A model generated the notes under the pieces. The model saw nothing but the letters and a program-made list of their open reading frames with translations. It searched no databases and had not been told where the DNA came from. This document shows, piece after piece, positions 38,550-45,759 of a stretch of 45,759 bases of DNA (position 1 is its first letter; every line of letters begins with the position of its first letter). Source of the DNA: an uncultured Duodenibacillus sp. (GTDB lineage Bacteria > Pseudomonadota > Gammaproteobacteria > Burkholderiales > Burkholderiaceae_F); the NCBI GenBank assembly GCA_944390715.1, contig CALXQS010000015.1, forward strand, positions 1 through 45,759, read 5' to 3'. A program made the translations under genes and the position numbers.

Positions 38550-41397
38550 TTTTATTTATACGCTTTTAATCGCACCTCTTGAATACTGGATGCACGCCGC
38601 TCTGGTCTGGGGCTATGGACACACGAACAATTGGGGTTGGGCCATCGTGGTCATGAGTCTGGCGGTCAATACGGTCATTCTCCCCATCTACATCAAAGCA
38701 GAGAAGTGGCAGGAGGATGAGCGGGCGCTCAGAAAAAGCTTTGAGAACAAGGAAGCCATGATCAAGCGCTCCTTCAAAGGACAAGAGCGCTTTGCCATGA
38801 TGACGACGATGCACAGACAAGCAGGTTATTCTCCGCTTTTGTCTTTGCGCTCTTCGATCGGCTTTTTTCTGCAAATTCCCTTCTTTTTTGCCGCCTATCA
38901 TTTTTTATCGCATTTTGAACCACTGGCCGGCATTTCATTTATGGGTCTCGCGGACCTCTCAAAGCCTGATGCGGCCATTTCTCTCGGCAGCTTTTCCATC
39001 AACGTCATGCCGATACTCATGACGGTGATCAATCTGGCAAGCGCGCTCATTTATACGCACAATCTCACGCGCCGGGACAAAATGCAGCTCTACGCAATGG
39101 CTGCCGTCTTCCTAGTGCTTTTGTATGACGCCGCCAGCGGATTGGTGCTCTATTGGACGTGCAACAACATCTATTCGCTGGGCAAAAACATCGTCTATCA
39201 AGAACTAGGACGCATCAAGCCGTTTGCGGCGAAAGTTCGCAGTGCTTTTTACGCCTGGCAGCACGGGCGCGCGCCGGAAGTTTTTTCAAGGTCTTTGCTT
39301 TACGCCGTTCCTTTGGTCTTGTGGGCAGCTGGTGCTTTGCTTGCTCTTATATCCAGCAACCAGATCTCCTTGATTTCCGAAGCACTCAAAAATTCTATTT
39401 CCCTTGGATCAGACTTTGCCTTCGTTGCATCCATAGTTGCTGCCCTCGCATTGGCTGTCAAGCTAAAGCTTTGGCGACATCACTGGCTGATGCTTCTTTT
39501 GTCTGTTGTCATTGCCTACTACGGCTTGAGAGTCTGGGGAAAGTGGTTTTTCTTCGGAGAAAATCGCCGCGGATTTGCCGTCACCGGAGGCTTTCTCTTT
39601 CTGATCCCGGCTCTGGGAATCCTGCATGCAGGCATTGACTTAAGAAGATTTTTATTTCCTCAGACGCACAGCTCTCGGTCAAGCAAACCTTCCGGTACGC
39701 TTCTTGTGCCCGCGGGGATTTGGCTGACGCTGCTGCTGGCGGCTTACCTGCCGGTACAAGCGTACTGCACGGCGCCTGAAATTTTCTCGTCCGCAGACGT
39801 CATTCTTGCCAAGTCTTTGATGTGGAGCGCTCTTCTAGGAGCCTTCTTCTGGTTTTTCGGTTTTGCTGCACAAAGCTGCGGAGCCAAAAATTTTGCCGGC
39901 TATTTGCTCTCGGCAATTGCCTCCGTCTTTACTGTTTATGCATTTATTCTGCCCCTTGACGTCGGCACGATTGACGCTTTCCAAATTGCCAAGCCTGCCC
40001 CGCTTTTTAGAGATGTGAATCTTCTCATTGACATTGTCGTGATATTGGGCACGCTGACGCTTTTTGCCCTCATCATCAAAAAAGGCGGCGCCAAGTGGAT
40101 AAAAACCACATTCATCGTGCTGATTCTTGGCTCGATTGCAAACGGCACGCTTCTTCTGTGGCAGACGCGCGGACAGTGGAAAACCGAGGAGACTGCAGGC
40201 ACGACTAAAGCTGAGCTGCCGGAATACACTGAACGCCTTTTTGGCTTCAGCAAGAAAGGACAGAACATCCTGGTCGTCATGCTCGACGCTTTCACAGGCA
40301 CGCATTACCGAGAAATTCTCACAGCCGCGCCGGAGCTCAAAAATGAACTTGACGGTTTTGTCTGGCACACCGACATGGTGTCGGCCGGCGGCTCAACCGC
40401 TTCAAGCGTTGCCTCTTTGATTTGCGGCGAAGCTTGCACCCCGTCCAAACTCAACGCTGCAGGGCCTGAGCCTCTAGCTGAAAAAATCAACAAGCGCTAC
40501 GCAGAAGTTGCTGAAAGACTCGGCAAGGACTGGGACATCAGTCTGTATGAGAGAAACTGGCTCGAAGAAATGCGGCTCAAAAAGTACACCGAGCAGGATG
40601 TGCTTGCCATCCGGCATCTGAGTGAAGCCTTCGTCGATCACTATATCGGCGAGCAAGGCATTGAGATAGGGCGCGGCAATTCAGATAGTTTTCTGCTGGC
40701 CGTGAGCATTTTTTCGAGCGTCCCCTGGAGCGGGAAAAACCTGATCTACAAAAATGGCCGCTGGCTGGAGCAGCTGATGGGAGACCACGAAACAACTCTT
40801 GTCATGCGCGCCCTTCGCGACTGGGCTCTTTTTGAACTGCTGCCTGACATTTCCAACACAAAAGCGCAGAAAAACACCTTCAAATTCATCGACACGGAGC
40901 TCACCCATCATCCTTGGTTCATGGATTTAGGGAAATGCAGCATCAAGCAAAAACCCAAACGAGAAATAAGTCCCGACGGCATACCGCTCTCACATCTGGC
41001 TACGGAAATTTGTTCGCTGAAATCTTTAGCCAAGTGGTTTGCGTGGATGAAGAAAGAAGGTATCTGGAACAACACCACTGTTGTGCTCGCCAGCGACCAC
41101 TCGGCCGGTGACGATCCGTCTTTTAACAAACTTTTTGACAACTCTGCAGTTCCTGCGCCAAGGAGGGCCAACGCACTGATGCTGGTCAAGAAGGCCGGAG
41201 CTTCGGGAAAACTGAAGATTGACGACAAGCCGACAAGCGCAGCCGCTGTTTCCTCACTCTGGACAGGAGCTTCGCCGACAACGACCGTGCGCGAACATGT
41301 TCTGGCCATGCCTAAAGGATCTCAATACCTGATTGAAAAACAGTGGTTCGCTGACGGAGCAATGACGAACGTCAAGTCGTGGCGCATCTCGAATTAA
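38542..41397 (+). CDS. fusion of a YidC/Oxa1-like domain and a sulfatase/phosphoglycerol-transferase-like domain
   Basis: A 951-residue membrane protein. Residues 30-220 resemble a YidC/Oxa1 core: IKAEKWQEDERALRKSF is the cytoplasmic helical loop, then GYSPLLSLRSSIGFFLQIPF and SGLVLYWTCNNIYSL. Residues 250-540 add about eight more helices. Residues 574-925 form an alkaline-phosphatase/sulfatase-fold domain, probably periplasmic: metal Asp in LVVMLDAFTG (578-587), nucleophile region GGSTASSVASLICG (616-629), DTELTHHPW (784-792) and VLASDHSAG (848-856). LtaS and MdoB (OpgB) are transferases of this fold. I infer a surface phospho-group transferase. Its start lies inside the TagF-like gene, so the two are made together. 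Confidence 0.85.
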   Translation: MLDFIYTLLIAPLEYWMHAALVWGYGHTNNWGWAIVVMSLAVNTVILPIYIKAEKWQEDERALRKSFENKEAMIKRSFKGQERFAMMTTMHRQAGYSPLLSLRSSIGFFLQIPFFFAAYHFLSHFEPLAGISFMGLADLSKPDAAISLGSFSINVMPILMTVINLASALIYTHNLTRRDKMQLYAMAAVFLVLLYDAASGLVLYWTCNNIYSLGKNIVYQELGRIKPFAAKVRSAFYAWQHGRAPEVFSRSLLYAVPLVLWAAGALLALISSNQISLISEALKNSISLGSDFAFVASIVAALALAVKLKLWRHHWLMLLLSVVIAYYGLRVWGKWFFFGENRRGFAVTGGFLFLIPALGILHAGIDLRRFLFPQTHSSRSSKPSGTLLVPAGIWLTLLLAAYLPVQAYCTAPEIFSSADVILAKSLMWSALLGAFFWFFGFAAQSCGAKNFAGYLLSAIASVFTVYAFILPLDVGTIDAFQIAKPAPLFRDVNLLIDIVVILGTLTLFALIIKKGGAKWIKTTFIVLILGSIANGTLLLWQTRGQWKTEETAGTTKAELPEYTERLFGFSKKGQNILVVMLDAFTGTHYREILTAAPELKNELDGFVWHTDMVSAGGSTASSVASLICGEACTPSKLNAAGPEPLAEKINKRYAEVAERLGKDWDISLYERNWLEEMRLKKYTEQDVLAIRHLSEAFVDHYIGEQGIEIGRGNSDSFLLAVSIFSSVPWSGKNLIYKNGRWLEQLMGDHETTLVMRALRDWALFELLPDISNTKAQKNTFKFIDTELTHHPWFMDLGKCSIKQKPKREISPDGIPLSHLATEICSLKSLAKWFAWMKKEGIWNNTTVVLASDHSAGDDPSFNKLFDNSAVPAPRRANALMLVKKAGASGKLKIDDKPTSAAAVSSLWTGASPTTTVREHVLAMPKGSQYLIEKQWFADGAMTNVKSWRISN

Positions 41398-41715
41398 AAA
41401 AGCCGAGAGACTACGATATTTTGCTCAAGACAGCACGAACAGCGCAGGTCTAGAATCGAGAACATTAACGCGCTGCCTTGCCGCAAGCAGGAAGCAGCAT
41501 GCGGACGCAGGACAAACAGTTCTGCGGCCCGGCGTCCGATGCCTTCGAAGGCGCCATTGTCTGGCGCCATACCCATTCGAGGTGTTCGAGACGTGACGAA
41601 ATACGCTGGCAGAGAAGGCTGACACCCCAAACGCGCCTGCAGGGACGAGAAGAAGCAAGCAGGCGGACCTTTTCACAGCGTTGAGTCCAACAACAAATGG
41701 TCCGAGGTCGACAAA
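41398..41715 (+). other. 318-bp gap with competing hairpins before the BASS transporter
   Basis: No gene is convincing here on either strand. Two stems share bases 41550-41552 and exclude each other: the 12-bp palindrome GCCTTCGAAGGC (41541-41552) and GGCGCCA/TGGCGCC (41550-41556 with 41562-41568, 5-base loop). No known riboswitch was recognised and no U-run follows. It may be the leader of the transporter gene or the end of the six-gene operon. Confidence 0.4.
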
Positions 41716-42654
41716 ATGAAAACTCTGGCAGCAATCAGTCGGTTCTGCAACAAGACATTTGCCCTTTGGGTGCTTGTCTTTGCCGTTCTTGCCTATTTTT
41801 CTCCTGATACATATAAACCGCTTGCGGGCTGGATTTCCCCTCTCTTGGGGTTGGTGATGTTCGGCATGGGGCTGACGCTCTCGGTGAACGACTTCAAGCT
41901 GGTGCTCTCTCATCCCGCTGATGTGCTCATCGGCATTGTTGCGCAGTTCGTCATCATGCCGACGGTGGCCTACGCTTTGTGCATCATCATGAATTTGCCG
42001 CCAGACATCGCGGTAGGCGTTATTTTGGTCGGCTGCTGTCCGGGCGGAACCGCATCGAATGTGATGACGTTTCTTGCGCGCGGCGATACGGCTCTGTCCG
42101 TAACCATTACCAGCTGCACGACTATTCTCGCTCCGCTGGTTACTCCCGCGCTGATTTGGCTCTTTGCGCACCAATGGATCAATATCGATCCGTTGAGCAT
42201 GTTCTGGTCAATCTGCCAAATCGTGCTGATCCCGATTGCCGTCGGCGTTGCTGTGCACACCCTGTTGGGCACTGAGCGCATCCAGATTGCCTCAACCGCC
42301 CTGCCGCTTGTTTCCGTGATTGCCATAGTGCTGATTGTGGCAGCCGTGGTTTCCGTGAGCCAACCCAACATTGCTTCAACCGGCCCGCTTGTATTTGCCG
42401 TCGTTGTTCTGCACAACGGCTTTGGGCTGCTTTTTGGCTATCTGGTTGCAAAGCTCTTCGGCATGAATCTTGCCAAACGCAAATGTCTTTCCATTGAAGT
42501 TGGCATGCAAAATTCCGGTCTCGGCGTCGCGCTTGCCTCAGTTCATTTTGCTGCGATGCCGCTGGCCGCACTGCCCTCGGCTATTTTCAGCTTCTGGCAC
42601 AATATTTCCGGCCCCATCGCGGCAACAATTTATCATCGCTGGGAAGAAAAATAG
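41716..42654 (+). CDS. BASS-family sodium symporter
   Basis: A 312-residue permease of the bile acid:sodium symporter superfamily (PF01758), with about ten helices. Text typical of the bacterial branch: MFGMGLTLSVNDF, GCCPGGTASNVMTFLARGD and EVGMQNSGLGVALA, which contain the sodium-site residues. Relatives move bile acids, pyruvate, pantothenate precursors or other organic anions; the substrate cannot be read from sequence, and the bile-acid name should not be taken literally. GAGG lies nine bases before the ATG. It ends in a terminator. Confidence 0.92.
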   Translation: MKTLAAISRFCNKTFALWVLVFAVLAYFSPDTYKPLAGWISPLLGLVMFGMGLTLSVNDFKLVLSHPADVLIGIVAQFVIMPTVAYALCIIMNLPPDIAVGVILVGCCPGGTASNVMTFLARGDTALSVTITSCTTILAPLVTPALIWLFAHQWINIDPLSMFWSICQIVLIPIAVGVAVHTLLGTERIQIASTALPLVSVIAIVLIVAAVVSVSQPNIASTGPLVFAVVVLHNGFGLLFGYLVAKLFGMNLAKRKCLSIEVGMQNSGLGVALASVHFAAMPLAALPSAIFSFWHNISGPIAATIYHRWEEK

Positions 42655-42685
42655 ATTTCCATTTCAGGTTTATCCAACCTTTGTC

Positions 42686-42716
42686 ATGCCGATAGGTCAT
42701 CAAGAACTATCGGCAT
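42686..42716 (+). terminator. terminator after the BASS gene
   Basis: ATGCCGATAG (42686-42695) and CTATCGGCAT (42707-42716) form a 10-bp stem with an 11-base loop, followed by TTCTCTATTT. Confidence 0.75.
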
Positions 42717-42800
42717 TTCTCTATTTGCGTCAACGTATTTTTCTGTATTCGCGCTGTAAAATGGCGACACGTTGTTTTTTATTGTTTTCATTTTCTCCCA

Positions 42801-44739
42801 ATGCGACACATCGACCACGTATGGCGTAACGATATAACAGGCTTGCGTGCGATAGCTGTACTTCCCGTACTGTTGTTTCATGCATTTCCGTCATTGCTGC
42901 CCGGGGGGGGGGTTCTTTGGCGTCGATGTTTTCTTTGTCATTTCAGGCTATTTGATTTCTGGGATCATTTTTCGATCCTTAAAAAACAATCAATTCAGCT
43001 ACCGCGTTTTTTATGAAAAACGAATTAAGCGAATCCTGCCGAACTTAATACTATTGCTTGTCGCAGTTAGTATTGTTGGATATTTTTTCCTCTTTCCGCA
43101 GGAATACAAAAACTTAGGGCATCAGGTTTATACCAGTGCAAGTTTTTTGCAAAATTTCAGACTTCTGAAGTCGGTCGGCTACTTTACCGAAGAAGCGCTT
43201 CACCAGCCGCTTTTGCATCTTTGGAGCTTAGCCATTGAGGAACAGTTTTATATCGTGTTCCCCATCCTGTGTGCTTTACTGTGGAAATTCTCCCGCCGCT
43301 CAGTCAAGACTTTAGGAATTTTTGTATTTCTTATAACAACCGGCTCTCTTTTAGCATGTCTTCTTGTTCAGGATAGAAACTTTGCTTTTTATTTTCCTCT
43401 GACGCGTTTTTGGGAACTCGGTGTCGGCATTTTGCTGGCATATAGCGAAACATTTGATTCGGATAGGCAAACGCAAAGATTTTCGTTAGGCTTTCGGCAC
43501 AGCCTATCCATTGCTGGACTCATTTGCATTGTCTTGCCAATGCTGTGCTACGCGGATCGTTTTGCACATCCAGGCTTGATTACCCTGCTTCCTGTTTTAG
43601 GAGCAACATCGATCATTGCCGCCCAACCTTCGGCCATTGTCAACCGCACCATACTGTCATGGAGACCCATGACCTTTGTTGGCCTAATCAGCTACTCCCT
43701 TTATTTGTGGCATTGGCCGTTGTTGTCATTTTTGTTCATTTGCATTCCGGATCCCAGCTTTAAATCTATTCTCCTAGCACTGATTATCAGCTTCGTCATT
43801 GCATCACTCGTCTACTTCTTTGTGGAAAACCCAATCAGACGCAGCAAGCTTAATTCAACGACCATCTCACTGCTTCTTTTGATTGCACTTGCCGCAGTCT
43901 ATGTTTGCGGAAAACAAATAAGAGCCCAAGATGGATTGCCGAATAGAAACTTCTCCGGAGCACTGAGCGAAGTCAAAGATGCTTTGGATTGGATTCCTGA
44001 ACTCAGCCTTCCAACTCTAGGCAATTCATCGCTCTCGCAGCTTAAAGTGATTGATGCTGCAGATTTTCCGCCTTTAGTATTTGCTGGAGACTCACACACA
44101 GAACAATATTATTTTCGCTCGAGGAGGCTAAGCAAAAACTGGAAGATAAACACTGGCTACCTTATGAAAGGAGGAATGTTCTTTTTTGATCCTAGACTAT
44201 CGGACTCAACGTCAAAATCCAAAATCAAATTCACCGAGGACTTTTTTAATCTTATTGATCAAAAAGAATTGAAGACGTTGGTTATAGCCCAAAAATGGGG
44301 AGAATATTCGCAAAAGCCAGGGTTTAGCGCTGCGATTTCAGCTTTCAATGAAAAAATTGAGAAACGAGCTGATCTAACCGTTTACGTTATTCTCGATGCT
44401 CCTTGGAACGAAGGGAAAAACCCAGATGAACAGGGCAGCTTTTCGCCGCTAAAACATCTGAACCGTTTTGCCGATACGATAAATCCAGATGATTTTGTTG
44501 TTTCTCTGACCGAAGACGACAAATGGAAAAAAGGAAATGAGGCCGCAATCAAAGCCTTTGGGGATCGCGCGATATTTATCGATCCAACTCCATACGTTTG
44601 CCCTGACGGAAAATGCAACCTTTTACGGTGGTATAAAGACGACGACCATCTGCAGCCGCGCCAAGTAGAAACAGAAGGAATCTGGATAGACCGCATCTAC
44701 GAAGAAACCAAGCACCGGCTGGAAGCGCAAAAGCATTAG
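42801..44739 (+). CDS. OafA-type O-acyltransferase with SGNH domain, frame broken at a G-tract
   Basis: Two frames together encode one acyltransferase of about 645 residues. Frame one (from ATG 42801) gives WRNDITGLRAIAVLPVLLFH and then LPGGG, where the family expects GGFVGVDVFFVISG; that continuation, FFGVDVFFVISGYLISGIIF, is in the next frame, and the switch falls on ten G at 42903-42912. Nine G would join the frames. The N-terminal two thirds is acyltransferase-3 with about ten helices; the C-terminal part is a periplasmic SGNH domain with AGDSHTEQ and the final DDDHL. Such enzymes acetylate O-antigen or other glycans. Codon use is AT-richer than the neighbours, suggesting transfer. Confidence 0.88.
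42903..42912 (+). repeat. run of ten G, likely phase-variation switch
   Basis: CCC followed by ten G near the 5' end of the acyltransferase gene, about codons 35-37. Runs of this kind change length by slipped-strand copying. At ten G the gene is out of frame (OFF); at nine or twelve it would be ON. Confidence 0.8.
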
Positions 44740-44815
44740 CTCAGCCTCGGTGTTTGAAACGCCGACCAGGCGAGCTCATCACGCAGAACAAAAGCTGAGC
44801 TTGCTTTGGCCGGTT

Positions 44816-45610
44816 CTATCCCATCAAGCCGCGCCAAATGAACTGCACGCCCAGAAGCGTCATGACGATAGAAAGAAGAGTGACCAAAAGTTTAGGCTTG
44901 CTCTTGCTCGAAAGTTTTGCACCAATCTGAGCGCCAACAACTGCGCCTACGCCAATCATCACTGCCGGCCCCCACACAATATGTCCGAGGATTGCGTGAC
45001 TGCCCACGCCGACCAGGGCGCTCACCATCAAAGCAAAGGTACTCGTCGCCACGGCAATCTGCGCAGGGAACCCCAAAATAAAGGTCATCATGGGAACATG
45101 GATGATGCCGCCGCCGATGCCGAGGATAGAGGAAAGAAAGCCGACGAAAAAAGAGCAGATCACACCCAGCTTGATATTGAGATTGCCGTTAGGATCAAAT
45201 TCTTCAACTGTCTTCAGGCCTTTTTTCGCATTGGAGCGAATGATCATGACAGCTGCCAGACACATTAAGGAAATGCCGAAAAGCAGCGAAAAGGCTGGTC
45301 CCGAAAACCACTCGGAGATATATCCGCCCAAGAAGGCTCCCGGCACAGTCGCCAGCGCAAATGGCACAGCGGCTCTCAGAAAAATGCGTCGTTGTCGAAT
45401 ATAGGCGTAGGTTCCGGACAGAGAATTGCACAAAACCACAAATAGGCTTGTGCCGACGATCTGCTGCACGGTTGTAAACGTCGATCCGTGCGGAGCAATC
45501 ATGAACATCATGAAAAGCGGAACAAGAATAATGCCGCCTCCAAGGCCCAGCAACGCGCCAAAAGTGCCGACGCCAACGCCCAAAATCAAGAATTCGATCA
45601 ACTCAACCAT
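44816..45610 (-). CDS. TSUP (TauE/SafE) family permease
   Basis: A 264-residue membrane protein with about eight helices in two homologous halves. The family turns GLGGGIILVPLF (near residue 23) and GIGGGIIHVPMM (near residue 163) are present. TSUP proteins move sulfite, sulfonates or other organic sulfur or acid anions; the substrate here is unknown. It converges on the acyltransferase gene, with 76 bp between the stops that hold only a weak long-loop repeat (AGCTCAGC 44738-44745, GCTGAGCT 44794-44801). Confidence 0.92.
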   Translation of the reverse strand: MVELIEFLILGVGVGTFGALLGLGGGIILVPLFMMFMIAPHGSTFTTVQQIVGTSLFVVLCNSLSGTYAYIRQRRIFLRAAVPFALATVPGAFLGGYISEWFSGPAFSLLFGISLMCLAAVMIIRSNAKKGLKTVEEFDPNGNLNIKLGVICSFFVGFLSSILGIGGGIIHVPMMTFILGFPAQIAVATSTFALMVSALVGVGSHAILGHIVWGPAVMIGVGAVVGAQIGAKLSSKSKPKLLVTLLSIVMTLLGVQFIWRGLMG

Positions 45611-45680
45611 GTTAAGAAATCCGCTTTATATCCTGAGCAGCGCTCACTATACCGCTTCAAGAGCCCTGATATTAAAAGTA

Positions 45681-45710
45681 AACCCCCGGCTGAGCAAACA
45701 ACCGAGGGCT
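45681..45710 (-). terminator. terminator after the 5S rRNA gene
   Basis: CCCCCGG (45683-45689) pairs with CCGAGGG (45702-45708), with one wobble pair. On the minus strand the stem is followed by TTTACTTTTAAT. It lies 12 bp after the 5S 3' end and would close the rRNA operon. Confidence 0.75.
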
Positions 45711-45722
45711 TTGAAATGGAGA

Positions 45723-45759
45723 GCCTGGCAGTGACCTACTTTCACTGGAAATACAACCA
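45723..45759 (-). rRNA. rrf: 5S rRNA, 3' end only
   Basis: The minus strand reads GAAAGTAGGTCACTGCCAGGC, the 3' arm of a betaproteobacterial 5S rRNA (GTGAAAGTAGGTnATnGnCAGGCT in relatives). The rest of the gene, and presumably 23S and 16S, lie beyond the right edge of the window. Confidence 0.88.

Noticed and set aside
41425..42174. 249-codon minus-strand frame across the gap and the BASS gene
   Set aside because: More than half is opposite the certain BASS gene; the product is highly charged without known motifs or ribosome site.
42801..44739. Acyltransferase as a dead pseudogene
   Set aside because: There is a single defect, it falls exactly on a long G-run, and the rest of the frame is intact, so switching or a read error is more likely than decay.

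Overview
The window reads as one contiguous piece of a free-living or gut-associated Betaproteobacterium chromosome. The gene order rlmE-ftsH-folP-glmM, the grpE-dnaK-dnaJ block with sigma-32 promoters, the form of the DnaK, FtsH and AlaS proteins and the 3' end of a 5S rRNA gene all fit Burkholderiales. Rubrerythrin, LrgAB, a short phase-variable G-tract gene and gut-type transport genes make Sutterellaceae (Sutterella/Parasutterella type) my best guess, but that is inference without any database search. No transposase, integrase, phage gene or CRISPR array was seen.

Layout. 1-1.3 kb: lrgAB. 1.4-6.1 kb (minus strand): rubrerythrin, then grpE-dnaK-dnaJ with two clear sigma-32 promoters, one before grpE and one before dnaK. 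6.1-8.9 kb (minus): ferrochelatase, a VUT/YhhQ-type transporter and a YheT hydrolase. 9.4-10.4 kb: DAHP synthase behind a structured, terminator-bearing leader. 10.5-12.7 kb (minus): queA-tgt, the last steps of queuosine tRNA modification, which fit with the nearby VUT transporter (preQ0/preQ1 salvage). 12.87-13.08 kb: an iron-regulated small RNA candidate (Fur box inside a promoter, about 170 nt, strong terminator). 13.15-16.3 kb: TRIC channel gene overlapping rfbC, then rfbD and rfbB (dTDP-rhamnose, no rfbA). 16.3-24.7 kb (minus): tusA-like, alaS, glmM, folP, ftsH, rlmE. 24.8-28.7 kb: yhbY, a PiT phosphate transporter with a PhoU-like tail behind a Pho-box array, and gph. 28.7-31.2 kb (minus): low-molecular-weight protein tyrosine phosphatase and uvrB. 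31.5-32.9 kb: aromatic/aspartate aminotransferase and tRNA-Asn.

The most unusual part is 33.0-41.4 kb: a tightly packed six-gene plus-strand operon, behind a possible Pho box. It encodes a TagD-type cytidylyltransferase, a 2-aminoethylphosphonate-type ABC importer (binding protein, ATPase, fused double permease), a TagF-like CDP-alcohol phosphotransferase anchored in the membrane, and a 951-residue protein that joins a YidC/Oxa1-like domain to a periplasmic alkaline-phosphatase/sulfatase-fold domain. I infer a pathway that takes up a phosphonate or related compound, activates it with CTP and puts phospho-groups on a surface polymer; the substrate is unknown.

41.7-45.8 kb: a BASS-family sodium symporter, an AT-richer O-acyltransferase (OafA type) whose frame is broken exactly at a run of ten G (a phase-variation switch, here in the OFF state), a TSUP family permease, and the 3' end of a 5S rRNA gene on the minus strand with its terminator. 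With rfbBCD and the six-gene operon, the acyltransferase makes this window rich in cell-surface chemistry.
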